The notes under the pieces were generated by a model, which saw nothing but the letters and a program-made list of their open reading frames with translations, did not search any database and had not been told where the DNA came from. The translations under genes and the position numbers were made by a program. From PALSA-612 sp963742925 (GTDB lineage Bacteria > Actinomycetota > Thermoleophilia > Gaiellales > Gaiellaceae), in assembly GCA_963742925.1 (NCBI GenBank), contig CAVUNV010000009.1:62001-126000 (forward strand): a stretch of 64,000 nt of DNA, in the 5' to 3' direction. The stretch's first letter is position 1. Each line of letters opens with the position of its first letter. This document shows positions 19,143-27,289 of the stretch, piece by piece.

Positions 19143-20449
19143 GTCGCGCCCTCCTCGCGCAACCGCCGCGCCGGGATCAGGGCGAGCAGCGCGAACACCG
19201 CCGAGAGGAGGAACGACCAGCGGAAGCTCCTCGTGATGACGCCCCGGAGCGTGTCGAGCAGCGTGTCCCGGAGCCCGCGAAGATGTGCGTCCGTCGCAGC
19301 ACCGCGATCGTCGAACGGCTTGGCGAGGTTCGGGATCTCACCCCGCGCGGCGCGATCGAAGGCGTCGCGCAGGTCGAGCGCGATCGGCACCTTCTTGGTC
19401 ACGTCGATGTTCCCGTCCAGGATCACCCTCGTCCCGGCGAGCGTTGCGGCAGTCTGGGAGCCGTCGAGGCCGTGGGTCAAGAGCGGCGCGATCAGCACGA
19501 CGGCGGCGACGAGGCCGAGGTGGCGGGCGCCGACGGTGACCGTCCCGCTCCGCAGCGGAGCCCGTTCGGGATCCAGCGAGTCCGTGGTCAACGCCGGCAC
19601 TGCGAGCCCGAGGCCGAGGCCGCAGAAGGCGAGCGAGAGGGCGACGAGCGTGTTGCTGATCGTCGGCAGCAACGCGAGCGCGACCAGGCCTGCGGCGAGG
19701 AACAGAGCGCCCGCGGAGACGGCCTCCCTCCGCCCCAGCCTCGCGGCGAGCGGACGCGCGGCGACCGCCGCCGCCGGCAGCGCGCTCACGATCAGGGCTC
19801 CTGCGATCGGCTGGCGCTCCCACACGGTGATCACGAGCAGGACGGACAGGAACAGGGCTCCAACGAGCCCGCCGAAGACGAAGGCGAGCCCGGCGTTCGC
19901 CGCTCTCGCGCCGGGGAGCGGCGGAGCAGGCTGCTCGATGGGAAGCTCGCGAACGCGCGCGTCGAAGGTGGCGAGGAGCGCGACGGCTGCAACCGGCGCC
20001 TGGACGATGAAGATCGCCCGCCAGTCCGCGAGCTGGGTGAGCACACCTCCGAGCGCCGGCCCGAGCGCTGCGCCGAACGTGCCGGCTGCCGTCCAGACGC
20101 GTGCTCCGCGCGTCGCCCCGCCGAGCAGCCCCCCGAGCATCGGAAGCGCTCCGGCGAGCAACAGGGCGCCGCCGAGGCCCTGAACGCAACGGAACGCGAT
20201 CAGCCCCGACAGTCCCCACGCCGCCGCGCAGCCGATCGAGCCCGCGGTGAACAGCGCCAGGCCGACGCGGGTCACCTCCCGGACGTGCAGCCGCCGCGTG
20301 AACGGGACGAGTGCGAACGCGGTGACGAACACGACGAGGTTGTAGGAGGTGATCACCCACGAGACTCCGATCAACCCCGTGTGGAAGTCGCTGTAGAGCG
20401 CCGGAAGCGCGAGGACGACGATCGACGAGTCCGCGAACGCCACGGCCAC
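19139..20449 (-). CDS. MFS drug exporter, DHA2-like
   Basis: About 436 residues with 12-14 membrane helices. The first helix carries FADSSIVVLALPALYSDF and WVITSYNL, the DHA2 (H+-antiporter, QacA/EmrB-like) motif; later PVAAVALLATF and GGVLTQLADWRAIF fit the family. A 100-residue extracytoplasmic stretch precedes the last helix. The start is uncertain: GTG 20449 is the first usual start, but the frame is open into TRLLAIAVGAS just upstream, which looks like a true N-terminus without an ATG/GTG. It lies 40 bases after the GNAT stop. Confidence 0.85.
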   Translation of the reverse strand: MAVAFADSSIVVLALPALYSDFHTGLIGVSWVITSYNLVVFVTAFALVPFTRRLHVREVTRVGLALFTAGSIGCAAAWGLSGLIAFRCVQGLGGALLLAGALPMLGGLLGGATRGARVWTAAGTFGAALGPALGGVLTQLADWRAIFIVQAPVAAVALLATFDARVRELPIEQPAPPLPGARAANAGLAFVFGGLVGALFLSVLLVITVWERQPIAGALIVSALPAAAVAARPLAARLGRREAVSAGALFLAAGLVALALLPTISNTLVALSLAFCGLGLGLAVPALTTDSLDPERAPLRSGTVTVGARHLGLVAAVVLIAPLLTHGLDGSQTAATLAGTRVILDGNIDVTKKVPIALDLRDAFDRAARGEIPNLAKPFDDRGAATDAHLRGLRDTLLDTLRGVITRSFRWSFLLSAVFALLALIPARRLREEGAT

Positions 20450-20489
20450 GGAGGCACCGACGGCGATCGCGAGCAGCCGGGTGTGCCGG

Positions 20490-20930
20490 TCAGACGGCAG
20501 GCCGTGCCTCCGCCGGGGACGGACGCTCCATCAACCGCTCGCCGGGAGCGCCGAAGCCGAACTGCGCGTACAGCGTCTGCGCGTCGCGCGTGTGCAGCAG
20601 CCAGCGAACGTCGGCATACGGTGGCCGCTCGACCAGCTCGCGGACGAGCTCCTTGCCGAGGCCCCGGCCGCGATGCTCGGGAAGCACATAGACGTCGGCG
20701 AGGTAGGCGACCGCGACGCCGTCGGAGACGACCCGCGCGAACCCGACCTGCTCACCGTCGAGATACAGGCCGACGACCCGCGCCGCCTCGCGCACGAGCC
20801 GCTCGACCGTCTCACGCGGCCGGCCGGCCGCCCAGTAGGACTCCTCCGACAGATACCGGTGAACCGAGTCGACGTCGATCCGGCCAGGGTCGTCGTCCAG
20901 CTCGAAACCACCAGGAAGCCCCCGCCTCAT
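20490..20930 (-). CDS. GNAT N-acetyltransferase
   Basis: 146 residues from ATG 20930. The acetyl-CoA site is VYVLPEHRGRGLGKELV, followed by WLLHTRDAQTLYAQFGFG; this matches the small GNATs annotated as acetyltransferase_1/10. The substrate is not evident. It may be cotranscribed with the MFS exporter downstream. A hairpin (20973-20991) lies 43 bases upstream of the start. Confidence 0.85.
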   Translation of the reverse strand: MRRGLPGGFELDDDPGRIDVDSVHRYLSEESYWAAGRPRETVERLVREAARVVGLYLDGEQVGFARVVSDGVAVAYLADVYVLPEHRGRGLGKELVRELVERPPYADVRWLLHTRDAQTLYAQFGFGAPGERLMERPSPAEARPAV

Positions 20931-20972
20931 CGCACGCAGTCTCGCAGCTGCCGGGCACCCGGGACACGGGTC

Positions 20973-20991
20973 CCCCACCCTTTGGGTGGGG
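20973..20991. terminator. CCCCACCC/GGGTGGGG hairpin, third copy
   Basis: Perfect 8-bp stem CCCCACCC-TTT-GGGTGGGG, the same arms as in cassettes A and B but in the leader of the minus-strand GNAT gene. On the minus strand it is preceded by a G-rich stretch (GAGGGCGGGGGG) as in A and B. It may be a terminator, attenuator or repeat. Confidence 0.4.
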
Positions 20992-21117
20992 CGTCACCCC
21001 CCGCCCTCACAGGCGACGATATCGACGAAAAGCGCACCAGTCGGTGGCGAATCCGTGTCAATTGTGGATCTCTTCGTCCACACCCCCGCGGCGCCGCGGC
21101 GGCGCCCCGCGCTTCGC

Positions 21118-21123
21118 GATACT
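21118..21123 (+). promoter_or_regulatory. Predicted -10 of a leaderless LigB-like gene
   Basis: GATACT, six bases, then GTG at 21130; no ribosome-binding site. Confidence 0.45.
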
Positions 21124-21129
21124 GGGCCG

Positions 21130-21963
21130 GTGAACGGGATCGTGGTCGCCGCCATTGCGCCGCACGGAGGCATCGCCGTCGCGGAGCTCTGCGACGAATC
21201 CGAGCTCGAGGTGGCGGCCGTGACGCGGGCGGGCTTCGAGGAGCTCGGCCGCCGATTCGCCGCCGCCGCGCCGGAGGCCGTCGTCGTCCTGACTCCTCAC
21301 AACGTCCACGTCGACGGGTCGATGGCAGTGATCGTCGCAGGCCACGTCGAGGGCGCGGTCGGACAGAACGGCCGCGAGATCACACTGACATCTCGAGTCG
21401 ACATCGAGCTCGCGTTCTCGATCCTCGGGAATCTCACGCGCGCCGGGATCCCGTCGACCGGCGTCAGCTACGGCGGCAACCGTCCGACCGAGGCGTCGAT
21501 GCCGATGGACTGGGGCGCGCTGATTCCTCTCTGGTACATGGGAGGCCGATCGGAGCCCGCGGTCGAGGTCGTGCTCGTCTCGCCCGCACGCGACCTGCCG
21601 GCCGAGCTGCACGTCGCCGCGGGCCGCGTGATCGCCGAGTCGGCAGCGACGTCCGGAAGACGCGTCGGGTTGATCGCGAGCGCCGACCACGGCCACGCGC
21701 ACGACCTCACCGGCCCGTACGGCTTCGACCCTGCCTCGGCGGCCTACGACGGCCGGATCGTCGAGATCGTGCGTGAGAACCGGCTCGCCGACCTTCTCGA
21801 TGTTGCTCCGGACTTCGTCGCGGCGGCCCAGGCGGACAGCTGGTGGCAGATGCTCGTCCTGCACGGGGCCACCGCGGACGGCTTCGACGCCGAACTGCTC
21901 TCCTACGAGGCTCCGACCTACTTCGGGATGCTGTGCGCCTCGTTCACGCCGAGAGCGTCCTGA
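21130..21963 (+). CDS. Class III extradiol dioxygenase / LigB-superfamily protein
   Basis: 277 residues from GTG 21130. The fold signature is AAIAPHGGIAVAEL at the N-terminus (first His ligand), VVVLTPHNVHVDG (second His), YGGNRPTEASMPMDWGALIP and SADHGHAHD. In LigB enzymes such His/Glu residues bind Fe(II) for meta-cleavage of catechol-type rings, but many bacterial paralogues (MEMO/AMMECR1-associated) have no known substrate. No other aromatic-degradation gene is near. Its 3' end overlaps recO by 20 bases tail to tail. Confidence 0.75.
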   Translation: MNGIVVAAIAPHGGIAVAELCDESELEVAAVTRAGFEELGRRFAAAAPEAVVVLTPHNVHVDGSMAVIVAGHVEGAVGQNGREITLTSRVDIELAFSILGNLTRAGIPSTGVSYGGNRPTEASMPMDWGALIPLWYMGGRSEPAVEVVLVSPARDLPAELHVAAGRVIAESAATSGRRVGLIASADHGHAHDLTGPYGFDPASAAYDGRIVEIVRENRLADLLDVAPDFVAAAQADSWWQMLVLHGATADGFDAELLSYEAPTYFGMLCASFTPRAS

Positions 21964-22693
21964 GTCGAAAGCCACCGTGGTATTCGTACGAAGCCGTCAC
22001 AGCGGCGAGGGCCTCGCGTGCGGCACGGCTGCTCAACTCCACGTCGCCCGACGCAGCGAGCGGCAGCTTGAGCAGGCCCTCGATCCCCGCTGCGCCACCG
22101 GGCGACAGCACGATCGCGGCAGTCGACTCCGCGCACGTGGCGCAGACGACGCCGCCTGCCCGGGCGGAGAAGCCCACGAAAGGCCCGTCGGCCCCGCACT
22201 CCGCGCAGCTGCCGAGATGCGGCAGGTAGCCCGCCACCCACAGCAGCTTGAGCTGGAAGGCGAGGCCGAGCGCGTCGAGCTCCGGGCGGCTACCGTCGCG
22301 AGCCGGGAGGTCGTCCAGGAGATCGAGAAAGCGCGTGAGCGCGGTGAACGCCCGATCGGAGCGCTCCTGTTCGGGAAAGAGGCGGAGCATCGCCTCGGCA
22401 CCGATCAGGCCGACGGCAAGGCGGTACGAATCCTCGCGCGCCGACGCGTGTGAGCTGACGAGGTCGGCCCCGGTGACGGTCGCCAGCTCGCCGGAGCCCA
22501 CGTGCAGGAGGAGCTCCACGTGGGAAAGCGGCTCGAGCCGTCCCCCGAAACGAGACTTCGTCTTTCGCGCGCCCTTCGCGATGGCACCCATGCGGCCGCG
22601 GTCGAGCGTGTACACGTGCAGAATCCTGTCCGCCTCGCCGAACCGGAGCGAGCGCAGGACGATCGCCTCGGTCTTGAGGCTCCGACCGGCCAC
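21944..22693 (-). CDS. recO: DNA repair protein RecO
   Basis: 249 residues from GTG 22693. The N-terminal OB fold is evident (KTEAIVLRSLRFGEADRILHVYT, GRMGAIAKGARKTKSRFGG), followed by the helical domain and a zinc motif with two CxxC pairs (CAECG, CATC). RecO anneals SSB-coated single strands and loads RecA in the RecF pathway. Stand-alone gene with its own -10 (TAGACT, seven bases before the GTG). Confidence 0.93.
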   Translation of the reverse strand: MAGRSLKTEAIVLRSLRFGEADRILHVYTLDRGRMGAIAKGARKTKSRFGGRLEPLSHVELLLHVGSGELATVTGADLVSSHASAREDSYRLAVGLIGAEAMLRLFPEQERSDRAFTALTRFLDLLDDLPARDGSRPELDALGLAFQLKLLWVAGYLPHLGSCAECGADGPFVGFSARAGGVVCATCAESTAAIVLSPGGAAGIEGLLKLPLAASGDVELSSRAAREALAAVTASYEYHGGFRLRTLSA

Positions 22694-22700
22694 CGGGACC

Positions 22701-22706
22701 AGTCTA
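22701..22706 (-). promoter_or_regulatory. Predicted -10 of leaderless recO
   Basis: TAGACT with seven bases before the GTG at 22693. Confidence 0.45.
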
Positions 22707-22842
22707 GAGCGGACACCTGCTGAGCCCTACCTCCCGGGGCACCCCAGCCCACCACCCACGTTCGATCGTACCGGCGAAACTCGCACACAGGTGAGACGGG
22801 ACCGTGACGATTCCGTGCCGCTTTCTCCACAGCTGGGCGCCG

Positions 22843-23781
22843 TCAACGCTCGGACGCAGACGGGCAACCCGGGGCTCCGGTCGCCTCTCGAACCCCGTCG
22901 CGGATCGACTCGGCGACGACATCGGCAGCGATCAGTGATACGGCCAGCGAGTCGCCCTCGACCCGTCCGGTCGAGACACAGAAGACCGTGTCCCCGTCGA
23001 ATGGCGTCCACACCGGCGAGACCGCCCGCGCGACGCCGGCGTTGGCGGCCCGTGCACACATCCACGCGTCCAGCTTCGTGAGCGCGATGTCGGTGAAGAC
23101 GCTCACGAGCGTCGTCGCCTCCCGCCAGGGCCGACGGAGCTGGGAGCCGGACGTCAGCACGGCCGACGAGCTCACGTAGGCCCCGTCGCGCCAGATCCCT
23201 GCGAGCACCGACCCGTCCGCGTCCAGTACGTCCCCGACGGCATTGACGACGGCGACGGCCGCCACGACTCCGCCGCCCGGGAGCTTCGCGCTCGCGAAGC
23301 CGAAGCCACCCTTCGTCCAGGTGTCGGCACCGAGCAGCTTGCCAACCGTGCAACCGGTGCCCGCGCCGACGCTCCCACGCTCCACCTCGGCGGCTGCGAC
23401 CTCGCAGGCCGCGTATCCCGACTCCGCATCCGGCCGGGTGCCAGCGTCGCCGAGACCGAGGTCGTAGACCACCGCCGCGCCCACCAGCGGCACCAGCGCT
23501 ACGGGAGTCTGGAAGCCGACATCTCGCTCGGCGAGCCATCGGACGACCCCGCCGACGGCTGCCAGGCCGAACGCGCTGCCGCCGGTGAGCAGAATCGCGT
23601 TGGCGCCCGGACCGGCGCTCGAGGGCTGCAGGATGTCGCTTCCGAGCGTGCCGGCGGCGGCGCCTCTCACCTCACACGAGGCGACGCTCCCTTCCGGGAG
23701 CAGGCAGACGGTGCAACCCGTCCAGGCGTCTCGATCGGTCCAGTGCCCGACCCGGATGCCTTCGGGCAGCTCCGGCGTCAT
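22843..23781 (-). CDS. P1 family (S58) aminopeptidase, DmpA-like
   Basis: 312 residues; ATG 23781 overlaps the fpg stop (ATGA). S58 features: GIRVGHWTDRDAWTGCTVCL start, GTLGSDILQPSSAGPGANAI, LTGGSAFGLAAVGGV, the GAGTGCTVGKLLG glycine-rich loop and VVNAVGDVLDADG. DmpA-type enzymes are Ntn hydrolases that self-cleave to expose a Ser nucleophile and act on N-terminal amino acids, D-Ala amides or beta-peptides. The exact autocleavage site is not certain from sequence alone. Translationally coupled to fpg, an unrelated repair gene. Confidence 0.85.
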   Translation of the reverse strand: MTPELPEGIRVGHWTDRDAWTGCTVCLLPEGSVASCEVRGAAAGTLGSDILQPSSAGPGANAILLTGGSAFGLAAVGGVVRWLAERDVGFQTPVALVPLVGAAVVYDLGLGDAGTRPDAESGYAACEVAAAEVERGSVGAGTGCTVGKLLGADTWTKGGFGFASAKLPGGGVVAAVAVVNAVGDVLDADGSVLAGIWRDGAYVSSSAVLTSGSQLRRPWREATTLVSVFTDIALTKLDAWMCARAANAGVARAVSPVWTPFDGDTVFCVSTGRVEGDSLAVSLIAADVVAESIRDGVREATGAPGCPSASER

Positions 23782-24602
23782 CGCTGGCAAGCCGGACAGT
23801 AGGAGGTTCCACGCCCGGCGACGCGAGTCTTCTCGATCACCGCGCCGCACCGCGGGCAGGGCTCCCCCGCGCGGCCGTAAACCCTGAACTCATCCTGCAT
23901 CGCGCCGCGGCCGCCGTTCGGCGTCCGGTAGTCGCTGAGCGTCGCACCGTGCCGCCTGATGCCGATCCTGAGCGCCCGCCGGATCGCACGGCGGATCTCG
24001 GCGATCTCGTCGCCGTCGAGAGCGCCTGCAGGCCGGAGCGGATGGACGCCTGCATACCAGAGAGCCTCGTCCGCGTAGATGTTGCCGAGGCCCGCTACCG
24101 CGCGCTGATCGAGGAGCGCGGACTTGACGGGAGCCCGGCGCCCTGCGAGCCGGTGCGCGAGTCGCCGCGTCGTGAAGCGTGCCCCGAGCGGCTCCTCGCC
24201 GAGCCGCGCGTCCAGGTACGCGCCGAGTTCGTAGTCCTCGAGCACGAGCCAGGTGCCGAATCGCCGGACGTCGCGGTAGGCGACGTCCGAGCCGTCGTCT
24301 AGTCTGACAACAGCACGTCGATGAGGGTCTTCCGGGAGCCCTCCGTGCGACGCGACCAGGAAGCTCCCAGTCATCCGGAGGTGAACGAGCAGGACGAGAC
24401 CACTTTCGAACCGGACAACTACATACTTGCCCCGTCGCTCGACGGCGCCGACCCGCTGGCCATCCAGCCGGGCGGCAACCTCTTTCGGATCGAAGGGGCG
24501 CGTGAGCCGCTCGTCGAGGATCTCGACCGATCGGAGCGTTCGGCCGGCGAGGACAGGCGCCAGCTGAGCCCTGACGGTCTCGACCTCGGGAAGCTCGGGC
24601 AC
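23778..24602 (-). CDS. mutM: Formamidopyrimidine-DNA glycosylase
   Basis: 274 residues with the invariant start MPELPEVE (Pro2 nucleophile, Glu3), KYVVVRFESG and LLVHLRMTGSF, the helix-two-turn-helix DQRAVAGLGNIYADEALW and the C-terminal zinc finger CPRCG ... CPACQR. It removes 8-oxoguanine and formamidopyrimidines and nicks the abasic site. GTG start, one base after the deoA stop. Confidence 0.95.
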   Translation of the reverse strand: MPELPEVETVRAQLAPVLAGRTLRSVEILDERLTRPFDPKEVAARLDGQRVGAVERRGKYVVVRFESGLVLLVHLRMTGSFLVASHGGLPEDPHRRAVVRLDDGSDVAYRDVRRFGTWLVLEDYELGAYLDARLGEEPLGARFTTRRLAHRLAGRRAPVKSALLDQRAVAGLGNIYADEALWYAGVHPLRPAGALDGDEIAEIRRAIRRALRIGIRRHGATLSDYRTPNGGRGAMQDEFRVYGRAGEPCPRCGAVIEKTRVAGRGTSYCPACQR

Positions 24603-24603
24603 G

Positions 24604-25902
24604 CTAGGTCATGACCTCGAGCACGATCGGACCTGCTGGCGGAGCGGCGTCCGCGAGGGCGTAGGCCGCGAGCACCTCCGCCGAGGCCTCGTCGGCTGAC
24701 GCCGCGTCGCGCGCATGCACCTCCGCAAGCGGCTCTGCTTCTCGCACGGCATCACTGCGCTTCTTCAGGCAGACGACCCCGACTGCGTGATCGATGCCGT
24801 CCTCCTTCGTGCGGCGGCCCGCGCCGAGACGCAGGGCGGCAACCCCGATCCGGATCGCTCCCAACGAAGCGACGACACCGTCATGCGGAGCGACCACCTC
24901 GCGGATGACCGGAGCGCGCGGGAGGCGATCGAGATCGGGATCCCCGTGCTGCGCGCGGATCCACCGCTCGTACGCCTCGAGGGCGGCTCCGCTCGCGACC
25001 GCCGCCTCCGCCCGGCGACGTCCCTCGTGCTCGTCGACGCCGAGATCCGAGAGGGCCAGGAGGTGGGCGACCGACTCGAGGACGAGCTCGGTGAAGTCGT
25101 CCGGGCCATCACCGCACACGGTGTCGACCGCTTCACGGATCTCGAGCGCGTTGCCCACCGCCCGGCCGAGCGGCTGATCCATGTCGGTGAGAACGCAGAT
25201 CGTCTCGCGGCCGGCACGCCGCCCGAGCTCGATCATGGTGCGGCCGAGCTCGCGGGCGTCTTCGAGCGTCTTCATGAACGCGCCGTCTCCGACCTTGACG
25301 TCGAGCACGATCGCGTCGGCGCCGCCGGCGATCTTCTTGGACATGATGCTCGCAGCGATCAACGACACGTTGTCGACCGTCGCCGTCACGTCGCGCAGCG
25401 CGTACAGCAGCTTGTCGGCGGGGACGAGATCGCCGGTCTGCCCGACGATCGCCACACCGACGTTGCGCACCTGCTCGATGAACTCGTCCGTGGACAGCTC
25501 GACGCGATACCCGGGAATCGACTCGAGCTTGTCGAGCGTCCCTCCCGTGTGACCGAGACCGCGCCCGCTCATCTTCCCGAACGGCACTCCGCAGGCCGCG
25601 ACGATCGGACCGACGGCGATCGACGTCTTGTCACCGACACCACCGGTCGAGTGCTTGTCGACAACTCGGCGACCGAGCGCCTCGCCGAGATCGAGTGTCC
25701 CGCCGCTCCGGATCATGGCGTCGGTCAGCGCGAAGGTCTCCGTCCCGGAGAGGCCACGGAAGTAGACGGCCATCAGGAACGCCGCCATCTGGTAGTCGGG
25801 AACCTCGCCGCGCGTGTAGCCGAGGACGAGGTCGGCGAGCTCATCGGCTCCGAGCTCGTGCCCGTCGCGCTTGCGCTCGATCAGCTCGGCCGGGCGAATC
25901 AC
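24604..25902 (-). CDS. deoA: Pyrimidine-nucleoside (thymidine) phosphorylase
   Basis: 432 residues, GTG start. Class II NP phosphorylase signature VDKHSTGGVGDKTSI (phosphate loop, about 80-95), MSGRGLGHTGGTLDKLESIPGY (about 115) and VGQTGDLVPADKLLYALRDVTATV. It splits thymidine/uridine with phosphate to base plus (deoxy)ribose-1-phosphate. deoB, 40 bases upstream on the same strand, converts that product to the 5-phosphate, so this is a salvage operon extended by mutM and the S58 peptidase. Confidence 0.93.
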   Translation of the reverse strand: MIRPAELIERKRDGHELGADELADLVLGYTRGEVPDYQMAAFLMAVYFRGLSGTETFALTDAMIRSGGTLDLGEALGRRVVDKHSTGGVGDKTSIAVGPIVAACGVPFGKMSGRGLGHTGGTLDKLESIPGYRVELSTDEFIEQVRNVGVAIVGQTGDLVPADKLLYALRDVTATVDNVSLIAASIMSKKIAGGADAIVLDVKVGDGAFMKTLEDARELGRTMIELGRRAGRETICVLTDMDQPLGRAVGNALEIREAVDTVCGDGPDDFTELVLESVAHLLALSDLGVDEHEGRRRAEAAVASGAALEAYERWIRAQHGDPDLDRLPRAPVIREVVAPHDGVVASLGAIRIGVAALRLGAGRRTKEDGIDHAVGVVCLKKRSDAVREAEPLAEVHARDAASADEASAEVLAAYALADAAPPAGPIVLEVMT

Positions 25903-25942
25903 GTGCGGATGGGATCGTCTGATCCCCGGACGCCGCCGCCGC

Positions 25943-27109
25943 TCACGACTCGACGATCTGCTGGCCGGGCAGGCGCTTCGGTGCTGACTTGCCTCCGAGC
26001 CAGGCGTTCACGGTCGCACCCACGTCCGCGAACTCCCCCTCGTGGATACGACCGGCGGCGTTCTTCCCCTGCACGTAGGCGAGCAGCAGCGCATGCTCGC
26101 GCGAGTGGTCGGTGGACGGCGTCGTCGGGTCACAGCCGTGATCCGACGTCAGGATCAACAGGTCGCCGGGCCGGAGGGCCTCGAGCAGGTCCGGCAGCCG
26201 GCGGTCGAAGTCCTGCAGGCAGCGGTGGAAGTTGACGGGGTCGTTGCGGTGGCCCCAGAGCATGTCGGTCTCGACGAGGTTCGTGAACACGAGGCCCTGG
26301 TCGAGCTCGCGCAGGAGCTGCTCGGTCTGGGTGATCCCTTCGACGTTCGACTTGGTCGGATGCTCCTCGTCGATGTCCAGGTGGGCGAAGATGTCCGGAA
26401 TCTTCCCGACACCGTGCACCGGGAGGCCTGCTTCCCGGATCAGCGTCAAATAGTTGGGGCGGCGCGGCTCGAGCGAGTAGTCGTGGCGATTGGGCGTCCG
26501 CTCGTAGTTGCCGGGCTCACCGACGAATGGACGCGCGATCACGCGGCCGACCGCGTGCTTGCCGGTCAGGATCTCGCGGGCGATCCGGCAGGCGTCGTAC
26601 AACTCGTCGAGCGGGATCGTCTCCTCGTGCGCCGCGACCTGGAACACGGAGTCGGCCGAGGTGTAGACGATCCACTTGCCGGTCTCCTGGTGCTCCTCGC
26701 CGAGCTCCTGGATGATCTCCGTTCCCGACGCCGGCCTGTTGCCGAGGACGCCGCGGCCGGTGCGGTGCATGAACGGGTCGATCACCTCGAACGGGAAGCC
26801 GTGGGGGTAGGTCGGGAGCGATTGGGGCGTGACGATCCCCATCAGCTCCCAGTGGCCCAGGGTGGTGTCCTTGCCCTTCGAGCGCTCGATCAGCCGGCCG
26901 GCGACGGCCGGTGCGCCGGACATCGGCGGGCAGCCCTCGAGCGGCTCGACGTTGCCGAGCCCGAGCGCCTCGAGATTCGGGAGGTCGAGCCCACCGACCG
27001 CCTTCGCGACGTTTCCGAGCGTATCGGAGCCCTCGTCTCCGTACTCCGCAGCGTCGGGCAGGGCCCCGGCGCCCACGGCGTCCAGCACGATGACGCACGC
27101 ACGGGGCAT
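25943..27109 (-). CDS. deoB: Phosphopentomutase
   Basis: 388 residues, ATG 27109. Alkaline-phosphatase-like metal sites: VIVLDAVGAGALPDA at the start with Asp ligand and VKGKD-type SKGKDTTLGHWELMG, then LTSDHGCDPTTPSTDHSREH with the metal-binding His/Asp. It interconverts ribose- or deoxyribose-1-phosphate and 5-phosphate. First gene of the deoB-deoA-mutM run, expressed from a leaderless promoter. Confidence 0.95.
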   Translation of the reverse strand: MPRACVIVLDAVGAGALPDAAEYGDEGSDTLGNVAKAVGGLDLPNLEALGLGNVEPLEGCPPMSGAPAVAGRLIERSKGKDTTLGHWELMGIVTPQSLPTYPHGFPFEVIDPFMHRTGRGVLGNRPASGTEIIQELGEEHQETGKWIVYTSADSVFQVAAHEETIPLDELYDACRIAREILTGKHAVGRVIARPFVGEPGNYERTPNRHDYSLEPRRPNYLTLIREAGLPVHGVGKIPDIFAHLDIDEEHPTKSNVEGITQTEQLLRELDQGLVFTNLVETDMLWGHRNDPVNFHRCLQDFDRRLPDLLEALRPGDLLILTSDHGCDPTTPSTDHSREHALLLAYVQGKNAAGRIHEGEFADVGATVNAWLGGKSAPKRLPGQQIVES

Positions 27110-27115
27110 GAGGCT

Positions 27116-27121
27116 ATTCTA
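27116..27121 (-). promoter_or_regulatory. Predicted -10 of leaderless deoB
   Basis: TAGAAT, six bases, then ATG at 27109. The reverse complement of the same bases gives TATTCT, a possible -10 for the divergent small gene at 27130. Confidence 0.55.
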
Positions 27122-27129
27122 CGAGGGTC

Positions 27130-27273
27130 GTGAACACAGTCCTGGGCCTGCTCGGCGTAGCCGTCTTCGTTCCCCTCATCATCTCGCTGGCGGCGGGACT
27201 GACGTGGACCGTCGTGAGGCTCTCGCCTGCGCCGCAGGACGACACGACGAAGACGCCGACGGCCTCCTCCTGA
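27130..27273 (+). CDS. 47-residue single-pass membrane protein
   Basis: GTG 27130, stop TGA 27271. Residues 3-29 form one hydrophobic helix (VLGLLGVAVFVPLIISLAAG), then TWTVVRLSP and a Thr/Asp-rich tail (PAPQDDTTKTPTASS). Small proteins of this form occur widely in actinobacteria without assigned function. It starts 20 bases from divergent deoB and fills the gap before ald; the open frame and hydrophobic profile support it, but there is no strong ribosome-binding site. Confidence 0.5.
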   Translation: MNTVLGLLGVAVFVPLIISLAAGLTWTVVRLSPAPQDDTTKTPTASS

Positions 27274-27289
27274 CCTCGCCGCCCGGGGC

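Noticed and set aside
26042..27133. 363-codon plus-strand ORF antisense to deoB
   Set aside because: Low-complexity shadow frame; deoB on the minus strand is unmistakable.
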